Positions 23,680 to 35,461 of a DNA stretch of 64,000 nt are shown here, piece by piece. Each line of letters opens with the position of its first letter. Positions within the stretch are counted from its first letter, which is position 1. The DNA lies in NCBI RefSeq assembly GCF_910592395.1, contig NC_088325.1, positions 7,161,501-7,225,500 on the forward strand, written 5' to 3'. A program made the translations under genes and the position numbers. The notes under the pieces were generated by a model. It saw only the letters and a program-made list of their open reading frames with translations. It had not been told where the DNA came from and made no database searches. Origin of the DNA: Lineus longissimus. Lineage: Eukaryota; Nemertea; Pilidiophora; Heteronemertea; Lineidae.

Positions 23680-24485
23680 CATATTGCCAGGTATATAGAT
23701 GCAATATTTATAATCCATTATTGATATTACTCAACTCTTGTGTCATGTTTCAGTTCATTGACCAATAACAGGTATAATTTCGTGATATGATTAAAGGACT
23801 ATCGTGTTAATTTATTACAGTGAATTCTTTTCTGTTCAAACAAAATTAACAGTATCGAAGCCCTACTCGACATCAGGTGACAGTAAACCCTATACTTATA
23901 CGTGATCCTTTTAGACATGACGAAATCCCACACTCCTGCACTACCGAACTCGGTCAATGCGTCATGATGTCATTTAACCTGTGAATTTCGAACAAGGCAA
24001 ATGCAAGTCTGATGGCACCTCGGTCTGGAGGCAGAAACGCACACCGGTGGAACATACAGCTGAACATTCATAAGGATGTAAACTACAGTTACATGACTCA
24101 ATTCTTCTTCTACTGCTATTGTTGATAAATGGCACATTCTTCTCTCCGTCAGTAGCTCTATGTTATCCTGTTATCGCCAGCTGACATGATTGAAAGCTAA
24201 TCCTCGAGCTGATGAAACATATTGGAGAATTATGAAAACAATCCCCAACAAATCACTCCATTTACTCGGAATTATGGACGGAAATGAAATCACTGGATCT
24301 ATTACTCGACGGAGCGCCTGCTTGGATGAATTCAATAGACCAATGAAAGATCCCTCGAAAGAGATGTATTTTTTATTTGTCGGGGTGGATATTAGGTTGG
24401 ATGTTCAGGTGGTTTGCAGAGGTCAGTCCTCTCATTGTCAACATGGATTTCCCTTACTGGAATTGGCCCGAAAAAGCTATGTCAA
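23680..24485. other. Intergenic, no gene recognised
   Basis: A plus-strand frame of 114 codons (24190-24534) runs into the MITE that follows and has no known motif. Confidence 0.45.
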
Positions 24486-24489
24486 AATG

Positions 24490-24625
24490 GGTTGTTCAAA
24501 ACAAGTCTTGTCACCAACACTGGTATTTACTTAACTTGGTGTTAAGTCTAAAGGGCTTAACTGAAGGAGATAACGCCAAGTTAAATTAACGCCAGCGTTA
24601 GTGACAAAACTTATTTTGAACAACC
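24490..24625. mobile_element. 136-bp hairpin MITE
   Basis: Ends GGTTGTTCAAAACAAG and its complement (CTTATTTTGAACAACC) pair over ~35 bp with few mismatches. The inner part pairs too (TTAACTTGGTGTTA / TAACGCCAAGTTAA), so nearly the whole element is one imperfect palindrome. No coding capacity; no clear target duplication. Confidence 0.78.
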
Positions 24626-24906
24626 AGGCCCTGAGCAGTATCAGAGGCCACGTTATGACTTTGGCTTGTCTAATAGATATATCGGGCCGCCCAAAATAGA
24701 CAAGTATACTACCAAATACGAAATTGTAAAGGCTGTTAACCTCACATACAGACACGTTATTTCATGGATCTTTGACACATTCGCTGAAAATCTGAGGTCC
24801 GGTCTATATCAAATGTTGTGAAAAGAAGAGCGGCTTCAAAAGTTGGTGTAAAAACGCAATGCCAGACAGAAGGTCAACACGGACAATTACATGAAACTAC
24901 TTGAGG

Positions 24907-25338
24907 ATGGATTATAACCCGATTACGACACGGCTTCTCGGCAGGGTGGGGTTGCCTCCTATGCGAGCAAGTGTAAACGACACTAGTTACCAATCTCCAA
25001 ATTTTATTTTAAGAGAGACGAATGGCCACCACGGAAGGTCCAATAAGAATTTGATGCCGTATTTTGTACTTAACATCTTAAGTTCTAGAACTGCCGATGT
25101 ATATCCCACGATCCCAACTATCCCGAGCTTTGAAATAAGCAGACGATATCTTGCTGACGTCATTGCCTGCAATCCCGGCTTACCATCTGCGCTCGCTGCA
25201 CGCACACACAATATAAGTAGACGCCGCTGTGAGCAGACCGTTATATCAAACAAAATATTGATACTGAAATATTGGAATATTCTCTCCTGCGGACTTCAAG
25301 GTAGGTTGAGTTGCTTTTATCTTCTGGCTTCTCGTTAA
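24907..25338 (+). CDS. Unrecognised 143-codon open frame
   Basis: An ATG-initiated frame with no known motif, no signal peptide and no hydrophobic segment. An antisense frame of 88 codons overlaps it. It may be chance in a 64-kb window. Listed only because it is one of the longer frames outside repeats. Confidence 0.12.
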   Translation: MDYNPITTRLLGRVGLPPMRASVNDTSYQSPNFILRETNGHHGRSNKNLMPYFVLNILSSRTADVYPTIPTIPSFEISRRYLADVIACNPGLPSALAARTHNISRRRCEQTVISNKILILKYWNILSCGLQGRLSCFYLLASR

Positions 25339-25339
25339 T

Positions 25340-26705
25340 GGTTTTCATGAACTACATTTGTACTAAGTGGTTATATTTGAAAGTATCTATCCGAGGAAAA
25401 CTTGTCTCACTCCGATGCTTAATTGCTTGGCTTTAAAGAGTAACTTAACAGTCATTGTTGGCCCGTCTCAGTCTGATAACTAGTGCCTCTTTATTAGAAA
25501 ATATTCCTCACATAAAACTCCTCAGGTTTCTATAATAGCCACACGATGTTAGAATGACTTGTGTCTCTGCGTTGAGATTGTTTTAGCTGAAATTACTATT
25601 TTAGAAAGTCGTCTCAAACATATCAAAACACAGTGAATTATAATGTTCTTAAGAGGTTTCTGTTTTGACAGGACGTCACCGAAGCGACATATAAGACAGT
25701 TATTGTCGTCCACTCTTAAGTTAACACTAACTGGTCAGGAAAAGTTCCCATTGCACCAACTGTGAAATAGTACAAAATAGTAGTGACACTGATCATCAAT
25801 AAGTTGTCCTAAGTCAAAAGAGAGTTCAGAAATAACTTCAAAATGGTTCCAAAAATCTTATTTTCGACAGTTAAACCAACTTATATCACAGTCGATGCAA
25901 AAGGAACTAACAGAATGGTAAAATTCGTATGAAATAGGTGCATGTAATTAGTTTTTAAGAATGTATTCGGCAATGACAAGATGAGAACTATATATACTGT
26001 ACTACAAACGTGAAACGCTGATTTCATCGAGATTGGCTTACTCTGATATTGATTGAAACTGCTATTTTCATAGTAGGACGTGGGGTCCATTATATCGGTA
26101 GGGGATGTAGTTGGCCAAAACGCCATTGGCAGAGAGAAAATATTCTGCACCAGTGACCGACTAATAATGCCGATATCAATCCAAGCCGACTGGCTCCATG
26201 CCATGGAGTTGCTCACACTAATCATGGTTGAGAGAATTTGTTGAATATAATCGGTACATGAGGCTTTCTCCTTGTTTTGCCCCCCCCCCCCCCACCCACC
26301 ACCACCACCATCCAACCATTCTACACTCCACCTACATGTAACCTTTGTGTCTTGCGCATCATAACATGTAAGAATCCGACAGGAAAAGACTTGTTCTCAA
26401 GATATTAGCAGACAGCACTTCATTCTTCCGCTGAACCTTTAGCTACAGAGAGAAACCATGGAGTACACTTTAGTCTCGGAAAATGACGAATACCATTAGC
26501 CGCGGGCAAAAATATCACATAGCACTTCGAGACCATGTCATAATGGTATGCCGTTTTGTTTGTAGGCCATAACTACTTCTGACAGTTTTCGTATGTTGTC
26601 TATTTTCCTCTCATCTTCACTGTGGCAGGAGCTTCTTCTCACCAATATACCATGCCACATTGAAAATTACTACTTATCGTTTATGGTAGGCCGTACTGGA
26701 CATAA
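25340..26705. other. Intergenic, no gene recognised
   Basis: A C-tract and (CCA)n run at about 26280-26310 gives a spurious Gly-rich start to a minus-strand frame. Nothing else is supportable. Confidence 0.5.
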
Positions 26706-26710
26706 ATGCC

Positions 26711-26949
26711 GATTTATGTTCTAGCACATAATTATTTGTGTTCTGGAACATAACTTGACCAATAGGAGAACAGAAATATTGTTCTAGACCGTTAATCAAC
26801 CAATCGCTGACCAGGAATAATGGCCTAGAACATATATCAGCCAATCACAGTACAGGAATTATGGTCTAGACCATTATTCCTGGCCAGTGATTGGTCAATT
26901 AATGGGCTAGAACAGAATTCCTGTACTGTGATTGGCTGATTTATGTTCT
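26711..26949. mobile_element. Palindromic element carrying multiple CCAAT/ATTGG boxes
   Basis: Two nested inverted repeats. ATCAGCCAATCACAGTACAG (start of a 25-bp arm, 26836-26860) is perfectly matched at 26916-26940. A second pair (26792-26823 with 26871-26902) contains ACCAATCGCTGACCAGGAAT and its complement with mismatches. GATTTATGTTCT occurs in direct orientation at both outer edges (26711-26722 and 26938-26949). At least five CCAAT or ATTGG boxes fall within ~190 bp. Non-coding. Superfamily not identified. Confidence 0.7.
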
Positions 26950-28185
26950 TTCCATACGAAGTCTTTTCAATCGTGTTTGTGATTACTTAATGAGAGTTGT
27001 AATTACTAGAAGCCTGAACAAAATTTGCTTAACTCTTTTTCCTTGCTTCCGTAAATTTTTCGGACAAACTTACTATTCAGTCCATTCGATGGTAATCCAT
27101 GGCAAGCTAGATAGGTATGATTATCTAATTAAATTTGAACAGTGGTAAATTTCAAAAGTCTTGTCTCTGAAGTTTCTTTAGTGAGAAAAATCGAATGAGT
27201 GGAAGATTTTGGTCCATTCCAATTATTGACTCTAATTAGCCAACCAACAGCATTAAAACAATTTGCTGCCGAGTAAGTGCAGAGTCATTCAAACAAATAA
27301 TTTATTTGGAAGACTCTGGTAAGTGTCAGTTGCGAAGTATTGGCTGTACATTGTATGTATTATATGCTCCGAAACTGTACATTCTGCGCAAACATGGATT
27401 GCCGTATAGATAATGAGGATCATATACTGCGTTAGGTTTCTCACTGGGCCCTCCTTCTTGCTCTTCCTCAATATAAGGTGTTGTCTGATTCCTCCCAAAA
27501 TCATTGGTGCCCATTGTCTAGGTTATCAATAGCAAATTGGCCGCATCTCCCCACTGGGAACTCCTGTTAGGCTTGGCAGTGCGACACTCCCAAGTTAAGC
27601 CATCTGGTGCCGCTGCATAGGCCTTAAACCTCTGTTTATATCTGTACAATGTGGGCGACGGATCGATGGGCAGACAGAACATTTCCCCATTACCCATGCT
27701 TTAAGGGAGAGTTCGATTGGGCTATCGATCTTCGAGCACGAATTAGATAAACGATGCCAATACTACGGTCTGTTTCAGGCCACTAAACTTATCGGAAAGT
27801 GATATGACATCTAAGGATTCAAGAGTATTGTAATTGCTATATAAATATCATAAATATCGTCTAGTCTCTTTGTGTCATTTGATCATCATTTGAATTTCTA
27901 AACATGTTTCCTCTGCTCCCAAAGAATGAAAACTTTGCTAATCGAGTACACACAAGCTTGATTCATGTCAAGAATTTTCTTCTGACAATATCCATTATCG
28001 TATAAACGTTCTAGATATACCCGGTAGATTTTGAATTACATCGTGATGACACCCTATACATTCTTAATATTTGTTAGTTAAAACAACTAATCTGGTTGTT
28101 CCCATTAACCAAAAATTAACCATTAAAATGGAAGAATTCCTTTCTCGAAAGTAAAAACAACTTATTTTCCAGTCGATGCAATAAA
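26950..28185. other. Intergenic, no gene recognised
   Basis: Open frames near 27289-27514 overlap each other and have no protein character. Nothing further can be supported. Confidence 0.5.
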
Positions 28186-28193
28186 AGCTACTA

Positions 28194-28254
28194 CAGGGTG
28201 GCCCAGAATTATTGTGTATCCATTGTGGAGGAAAAATAATTCTGGGCCACCCTG
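28194..28254. mobile_element. 61-bp mariner-type mini-hairpin
   Basis: CAGGGTGGCCCAGAATTATT at 28194-28213 is repeated perfectly in reverse complement at 28235-28254 around a 21-base spacer. Both ends are flanked by TA. TIRs starting CAGGGTG.CCCA with a TA duplication are characteristic of Tc1/mariner/IS630 elements. This is an extreme internal-deletion derivative consisting of little more than its two ends. Confidence 0.85.
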
Positions 28255-28259
28255 TAGTG

Positions 28260-30535
28260 TAGTTAATTACGACAAAACAGTCCTTTCAACTGATTTATTT
28301 CAAGAAGGAAGGTTTTGTCGTCGCACATGTTCGTGATATGAAGAATAAATAAGGACGACATTATGCAGAGAAAGCGTGGGGAGGGAATACCTCTGAAATT
28401 TTAGAATGGAAAGTGCTACGTCCACATTCTTAGTAATTTTTTGTGATGTTATCTTTATGGTTGTTGCATGGTATTCGTCACGAAAAACACGACTCTAAGA
28501 CTTTATTTAAAAGTCCCCATTTTTACTTATTGGGAAATAATATTTTAATGGGCCATTTTGATGAGGTCCAAGAGCCATATCACGCCCTATACGGCATTGT
28601 GAAATTACTATTTTGCACTTGAGAATCATTTGATAAAACTGACAGTTCAGGCGATTTTGACCTGCCCTTTGCCTTTATTTATTCATAGTGCTATCAGTTT
28701 CTCAAAACATTGGAAGGACTTGACCAAACCCATAATTATATATTTCTGGTGCTTTACAAAACCATGGCAGTTGTCACAGAGGGTCCGCGGCAATGTGCAG
28801 TCGAGGAGGTTCCGCATCTATGATCCAACATCGAGGTTTGAATTATGCTGGTGCCAGCAGTACAACCCCCCCCCCCCTCCACACCCCTAACTTAATGCAT
28901 GTATCATTGCCCCCCCCCCCCCCACCCACCCACCCAATTCTTTGTAAGACGATTTCTGCCGCGGTGAAATCTCATTGCATTGATGTCTCCGACGCCTCCC
29001 CCGGAGTGAGAATGTATCATTCTATTAGAATTCTTTCAGGAGATTAAACCTGTGATTACAAATACAGTATTTATAATAAGGACAAAGATGCGTCCAGTTG
29101 AATTGGCGAGGAAAGCTCCTCACTGCTCCAGGGTCGGTACAGGATTTGTCGCGATGATTGATGTCACTCACTGCGATGCCATGTATGTGAATCGGTTACT
29201 ATGGACTCAATAATACAATAGACCAATCACATAACTCAAGAAATGGAGATTTGTATTTTGTACAACGGGAAGAAAAAACCAAGGCCTGTCGGCAGTTTAC
29301 TGTCTTTCTTTAACCCAGCCTCGCCTCTCTCCAGAAATAGAGCGGAAGTTTCGAGGAAGTTAAAAAAATTCTTTTTCAGAACGTCATACTCCAAAAATAC
29401 AGGCACATGGCCCACAGCGGTCTGTCTATCCTTTATTCAGTCAGATTCTTCAAATATCTTTCTAAAAAGTTTTATAGAAATCAGTGAATTTGAAGTTAGC
29501 GTCTGCAAACGGGAACATTCGTAATGGCAAAAATATATATATATGGTAATGGCTATGTTCAGCTGATCGAAGAATCGTTCAAGTTCCAGTTGTGCGGAAA
29601 TGGCTTCGGTCAACGCGTGACCCGAGAGAGCTCTGTCCCAGCGCGCGCCTTACGGCACAGGCGGTGGCTTTGATGTTGAAACCATACGTTCCCTCGGTGC
29701 CTGACTCTTTATTTGAAAGACTCTGATTCAGTCAACTTCTGTACTGTTCCATCCAATGATTACTTTTCTCCAATACGAGTATGAGGTAAAATAACTCCTT
29801 CAATATTGCTGATGAGAGCAGAGAGGCGCCAAACGGGGAGGCAGAGAGGCGCCAATGTTAGGCCAAGCATCGGTCTACCTTTGCCGATGGGTTTTTCATG
29901 GGAGGGACTCCCTTTATCTTTGTATACACACCTACCGGATTTTTTGGTGTCGCAGTTGACAAGGCCTCCAAACACTCTTGACCCTTGATGTGAAACTGTC
30001 TCAGGAAGCTATGTTTGCTTCTTACATAACAAGTCGCAGCTTCCCTTACAATAATAGTTTTGGGTCCATTCTTCCCCGAGGCGATATCATAACAGAACAG
30101 GAGCAGAGGCGCTGCAATTGACATGCCCTGCGTGGCGTTCGTCAATTATACATGATATTGTACGCTTGAGTCGCTACTCGACGCCGTGATTTTGTATCTG
30201 AGTTATTATTTATGACACGGGGTATCTCCTGTTGTATGTTGATGATAGGCGAGGATTCTTGACACTAATAGTAAAAGCAAACATTTATCCAACAGATCGG
30301 TACATATGTACAGATATACTCCTGCGCAGCCCTGCAATTAAATTTGTCGATGAAGTCGTTCCGTGACTGTCAACACAGCCGCCATTTTCTTTCACCTACT
30401 CCAATTCTTGGATAGCCATCATCGTTCCTGGAGAAGATTACAGGCTCGCGAAATACATTAATAAATCGGTTTGCGTTCAAGGTAAAGGAGGGATATTGCA
30501 TGGGATAAGAAACGAACAAAATCTGGCCAAAATGT
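28260..30535. other. Intergenic with C-tract and (CCCA)n repeats
   Basis: C-tracts at 28866-28878 and 28909-28936 (with CCCA repeats) explain the proline-rich frames here. The AT dinucleotide run at about 29532 is short. No gene is recognised. Confidence 0.5.
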
Positions 30536-30539
30536 CTAG

Positions 30540-30620
30540 CTTCTTGTCTTATAATAAAATAATAGTGAGTTCTTATATAGCGCTTTTCACTGAATTATCT
30601 ACTGTCTCAAAGCGTCATAG
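30540..30620 (-). mobile_element. CR1/L2-like 3' tail fragment
   Basis: On the minus strand this reads CGCTTTGAGACAGTAG, then AAAGCGCTATATAAGAACTC and an ATTATT-type end. This is the common 3' end of CR1/L2-group non-LTR retrotransposons, whose tails fold as GCGC-containing stems and end in short A/T-rich microsatellites. Only the last ~75 bases remain. Confidence 0.5.
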
Positions 30621-31329
30621 CATAATGTTTGCGTGTTTAGCTGCAATATTTGAATTGCACAATCCCAGCTCTGCTTGAGATTCTACTATGTAACACAAAA
30701 GGGGTTATTCATTATACTCTTGATGTTTTATAACTCCAACATTATATCCATCGTAAATTTATCAAAGTCCGGCCACATGTCTGAGGTCGATAATTCCTGT
30801 TCTGAGTTTAGTTATGGCACTAACATTTTCCGACACTGCAACCGCGCAAGTATAATAGTGTGTCAAATGTGATGGGATGCCGCAGTTACGGGAGACCAGA
30901 AAGAGACTCACCGGAATCCATAAATAGTCTCGCCGGAATCGTGAATGGGCTGGTGTTTTAAATTGAGGGGCGAAAGAAACTGATAACTGAGGTGTGCCTT
31001 TTAACCCGTTCACCCCTCAATTTCTTGATTTCGAAAAAATACAACAGTGATATATCAATGTCGTGAAAATAATAGGCAAAACGTGAGCACAATCTATCGA
31101 TTAGAAGCCAATGAAATCAAATCTCTATACAACACCTACTGCTGTCTTAAACATTTATTTTTAACAATGCAGTTCGGGGTGCACGATATGTGTCGAATAC
31201 AAAATGTGTTGAGAAGCGGTCTCGCCTCAAATTGCCATGCGCGAATCGAACCATTCTGCGGAGAAGCCCGCCTCGAAGATCTGAACCCACCTTCAATAAT
31301 GAATCCTGTTTATATCGAAAGGCAAAGAA

Positions 31330-32215
31330 CCCTATATCTAAATGGTAGTTTTAAAGTTTATCAAGGTTTTCAAAAAAGGTATAGGATTTCGTCTGGTGAA
31401 ATTCATGTTAAAAAAGACTGACGAAACTTTCATCCAAACTGCTATGAGCCATTCAAAAAACGCATGATGGCCAACAATAAACTCTGTGGTCAAGGTGTGT
31501 GCACAAGTGAAGAAATCTATTATGCATTGCCCATTGTAGAAAATATCGCATAACTAGCGGTAGCACACTGGTTCTGGATCATGGGAACACTAAGTCGAAT
31601 TTATTTTATGGATAACCAAAAGAAGCCAAGAAAATTATTACAATAACTCTCTATCTCACATCAAGTAATGATGAAAATCTGCTCGGTCAGAACATGCCAA
31701 CCTTTTTTTCAGCAGTCGGCTGCTTCAGCGGTAACTGATAAAGTGAAGCAAAACCTTTTAACGGTTCTGCACGTAGTTTCCGTAACCAAAAAAATATTTA
31801 GAACCAAATCATTGATAAAAACTAATATTCACCTTTATTAAGACTACCAGGACTACTTTTACACCTTGTACTAAGAAAAAACTAGCGAATTAGACATTGC
31901 CCGCACTGCATGTTCGTTGGCAGCATAGAGGCTTGCGATCATGCGGACAATAACACGGTTTTTATTGCGAATAAGGATGCCTTTTACCAAGGAAGCACAG
32001 CTTTATGCCATATTCTCACCCAAAAGGCTATGTCAGTATGATTGGCCTGAATGCACCACCCATAAAGCAGCGTCACTGATCGTCAAATAGATGCCGCATG
32101 TAGTGCCTATTACAAATCCTATATCGCTTCTAGTTTTCTTGCAAAATTCCTCTTCAATAAGATACAATTCATAAAAAAGGTTTTTTTCAACTTTAAAACA
32201 ACAAAGCGTGTTATC
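31330..32215 (+). repeat. Dispersed repeat, copy 1 of a pair (second at 41.08-41.60 kb)
   Basis: Shares several ordered blocks with 41080-41600 in the same orientation. They are GGATTT.GTCTGGT followed by a TTCATCCA phrase, GATCATGGGAACACTA, CAAGTAATGATGA.A.TCTGC followed by GGTCAGAA and CTTTTTTTCAG, and ACAAATCCTATATC. About 340 bp (31765-32100) in this copy has no counterpart in the other, so it is either an insertion here or a deletion there. The 124-codon frame 31047-31421 overlaps its start and is not credible. Confidence 0.65.
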
Positions 32216-32523
32216 AAACACACTGTACAACCATAACCAATCCCAAGTAAGTTATGTTTCGACAATCTTCCGTCCGCCGGGTCCAATTTTGAATAAAACT
32301 CTGCCTCTTTCGTCCAAAAGCAACCGATATAAAGACAGTCTCCTGAACAAATAATTGATGGAAACTGGAGGAGCCATCAGAGGTCATCGATCGCCTGATA
32401 CCATCTTCGAAGTTCATGATGCGGCGGAGCAGACGTCATTGGACTCCAAACTCGTGAATGTTTAATTGACGTTGTCGAAATCGTCTTCTAATATTACAAC
32501 ATCATATTCTAATATTTCACATC

Positions 32524-32653
32524 TTAAAGGGGTACTGTAGGCAGAGGCAGGAGGGTTAAATTGGCGTTCTTCGGGTGACCAATATGCACCCTTTTGGCGA
32601 CTTTGTCTAACTTTATCTTGCCTACCTAGCTGCTGCCTATAGAGTCCCTTTAA
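32524..32653. mobile_element. TTAA-flanked MITE, copy 1
   Basis: TTAA at both ends. TIRs resemble AGGGAC..TATAGGCAG (here AGGGGTACTGTAGGCAG and CTGCCTATAGAGTCCCT). 130 bp including the flanks. TTAA duplication with this size fits piggyBac- or Kolobok-type MITEs. Confidence 0.78.
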
Positions 32654-32777
32654 ATTTCCCATTCCCTTAATATGCTCACATTACAACTGACGGATCAAGA
32701 ATCGAAATCGGATTATGACATTTTGTCTTTTTCCGTGGCAGTGGAGCATCCACATCCTCTGCATCAACATCAACATC

Positions 32778-32998
32778 TTAAAGGGACAATATAGGGAGCA
32801 GCTAGGCAGGCAAGGTTAAGTTATACGAAGTCCCCATAGGGGTCTCTCCCATCTCACTGTACGTCGAAATGATTCACGCTTGTACGAGGAATATATGTAG
32901 TGCTGAATCTGACATGACCCAGGGCCCTTACTTTGTACATCAGTCACCTGAAGATGGCCAAATTAGCCCCTCTGCCCCTGCCTATAGTGTCCCTTTAA
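32778..32998. mobile_element. TTAA-flanked MITE, copy 2
   Basis: Best-formed copy, 221 bp, with AAAGGGACAATATAGGGAGC at the left and CTGCCTATAGTGTCCCTTT at the right, both flanked by TTAA. It contains GTACGTCGAAA, also found in copy 4, and CACCTGAAGATGGCCAAATTA, similar to phrases near 11.33 and 11.42 kb. Confidence 0.83.
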
Positions 32999-32999
32999 G

Positions 33000-33545
33000 G
33001 AACTCTGGGTTCTATCAAACTTTTTGGAATTCAATGTTTACGTCGGGAATAACGACTCTGATTGAGTTGTTTTTAACCAACCAGTCTCAAGAAATCAGTT
33101 AAATCCTGGTTCTAATTGTTCATCACAATAACCCTGAGACATAACAGGTGCAAAATAAGCGACATAGATAATCACCCTTTTAGCAAATTGTAGCGCAGTT
33201 ATAGATGCGGTTATCCCATTAGAGGCTTTGAGTTTATTTCGTAAGTTTCTAAAGCAGTGATTGATGGAAGCTCTTTTGCGATAAACTATCCAAGTAAAAT
33301 TTCCGGTTTTACATGTCAGTGACACAGGTTTGTTTATGATTTGAAATAACCTGCATTGTAGCCATCTCTATCGTAAAACGATTCTCGCTTTATTTATAAA
33401 AAAAGAAAATTTAGTGTTTACAGTTAACATGCTGCAGATAAAAATAAACTATGCTGAAAGACGATGATAATGCATCTACAATTGAGATATGACCTTAGCA
33501 TAGAACCGTTAGTGATACAGCAAGGAGATTCATTTCATAATGCAT
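33000..33545. other. Intergenic between MITE copies
   Basis: No gene or repeat recognised. Confidence 0.5.
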
Positions 33546-33549
33546 TATA

Positions 33550-33772
33550 TTAAGGAGAATGACGCTGGCAGGAGCTCTAGGGGGCCGATTAAACTGGTTG
33601 TCTTCAGGTGAATGATGTGCACAGAGGGGACTCTGTCGTGTCTGATTCAGTGATAGATATATTCCTCGTACAAGAATGAAACCTGTCGTTACTGTGAGAT
33701 CGAAGCGACCCTTTCGGCGACTTTGTGCAACTTATCTTGGCCCAGCTGGCTCTGCCTATAGACTCCTTTCAA
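33550..33772. mobile_element. TTAA-flanked MITE, copy 3 (decayed)
   Basis: The left TTAA at 33550 and right end CTGCCTATAGACTCCTTT are recognisable; the right flank has decayed to TCAA. The internal phrase GGCGACTTTGTG..AACTTATCTTG is shared with copy 1, where it reads GGCGACTTTGTCTAACTTTATC. About 223 bp. Confidence 0.68.
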
Positions 33773-33929
33773 TTCATATTCACCATCTCCATTAAGAAAA
33801 CAATATCGACTGTTTTAATAGCCCGGGAAAAGATTTAAGATGGCCCAATTCCCTTAATATACCATTAAGCGCGTCAATAAAGAAAATGCAATGTAAGTCT
33901 AAGATTTAAAGTGCCTAAATGCCTTAATA

Positions 33930-34000
33930 AACCACGAGCTGGCTCAGTTAGTAAATGGATTGGTATCCTCATCACCTGAAACGGGGGCGATGTTTCCCAA
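33930..34000 (+). mobile_element. tRNA-like SINE head, decayed
   Basis: TGGCTCAGTTAG at 33940-33951 is an excellent A box in the context 'gagctggctcagttagtaaa'. The expected B-box region 'gggggcgatgtttccc' (33983-33998) is mutated from the GGTTCGATTCC form. No intact cloverleaf. It is a SINE remnant, not a tRNA gene. Confidence 0.6.
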
Positions 34001-34004
34001 GGTA

Positions 34005-35455
34005 ATAACAAAGAGTGCAGTAAATAATCAAGCAATCAATAAGATGAACCGGCTCAAACTTACTCGAAAAATGACGATGATTAAATTGATTATTCACTGC
34101 TTTAATCTGTTTGGTGGCGACATCACGTTAAAGATTATTTCATAAACCTAGGACTAAGCTGCTTGAATGTTGTAATCCATCTGTTAGAAGTGTCCTCAAA
34201 GTACCAGAGCTGAAAATCTCTTTGTCTCAAGTATATCTTCATACTCTGTCCATTTCATTGAAGTGTCAATTTCATGTCTCCTCTGAATCAAAGGAGAGTT
34301 CCAATGTTGCAGAATGGTGGCAAACACGTGCCCCGTGGCCACTGGCTTCCTGTTTCAAGCATGACAGAGCACAGTACTCTTCAGTGGGAACGAGCGTGAA
34401 AATGGTACCATTCCTAAGTAAAGGAAAGTATTGGAATTTGAATGTAATTTCAACTGTCGGTGGCCGTGAGGTCTGGTACACCCCTTTCAACTCAAAAAAC
34501 AAATCGATTTTACCGATAGGATTAGGTGTCTCATTGGACATTCGCGAAACGTCAAGAAGGCAGGCAACTATGACATAAACCTTGAATGAAAGCAATGAGA
34601 AGCTACTTCATGTTGAAAAAAACGAGCGAGTTTAAATACATCATGACATTTTTACCAATACTTTGGAAGATAGCAATTTTTTGTTGACAAACATTCAAAA
34701 AGCCTTTATCTTCTACTGAATTATTTCCTTACTCTCTCGTCAAATAACATTGCATGATCATCACTGTACATCAAACCTGTACCAACGTTAAGTGGTTGAT
34801 ATAGTCCTCGAATGGAAGACTAAGATAATTGAGTTGCGACGGACCTAGAGCTTCATTTATTCATAATTTCAAGGCATTTTATTATGATAAAGGATGTAAC
34901 GCAGGAAGAAAAAATCTACAGTAGACCTCTAAGTAGACAGCATTCTCTATGGTACCAAATATCGGTAAGACCATTGACTGATTTACGGACAGAGTGTAAC
35001 AATTTCTTGTTAAGATATAATCAGCCACGCTATGATTGTTCACAAGGAGAGGATGATGACTGGCATACCAATCCCCTGATTGCCATGTTAGAATATGGTC
35101 ACGTACAATCAACTACAATGGTTTCCATCTAAGCAATAATTTGCTGGGTAGCCCAGGATGTTGAGTCCGGCTTAGGAACTTATTGTTTGAGGTCAGAGCT
35201 GAAACGTGTTCATTACAACTTTTGGGCCTCGTCGTCTTGCCATATTCTTGGTACTGTACCAACAAAATCCGCTTGTGGTGTTGGTACGTATTTGCTTCGT
35301 GAGGCACAGACTGAAGCCGATTTCACGCGCGGTATCGGCGTCCGAGTTTTGCAGTGGCGCTTGCATGTTGTGGTCAAGATACCATACTTCCATTTGCCTC
35401 GTCCATTGAATTCGGATTTTTTTGTACGATATACCATCGGACAGATTAGTCACTG
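34005..35455. other. Intergenic, no gene recognised
   Basis: Overlapping antisense frames at 34222-34595 (118 and 107 codons) and 35187-35567 cannot both be real, and neither has a known motif. Confidence 0.45.
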
Positions 35456-35461
35456 ACCTGC

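Noticed and set aside
25881-26315. Minus-strand Gly-rich protein
   Set aside because: The Gly-rich start is a C-tract with CCA repeats; the rest has no protein-like pattern.
27540-27625. 5S rRNA-like fragment
   Set aside because: A short AAGTTAAGC match and a vaguely similar end exist, but the order and spacing of 5S internal promoter parts are wrong.
31047-31421. 124-codon plus-strand ORF
   Set aside because: Its second half lies in the dispersed repeat shared with 41.1 kb, where the frame is not kept.
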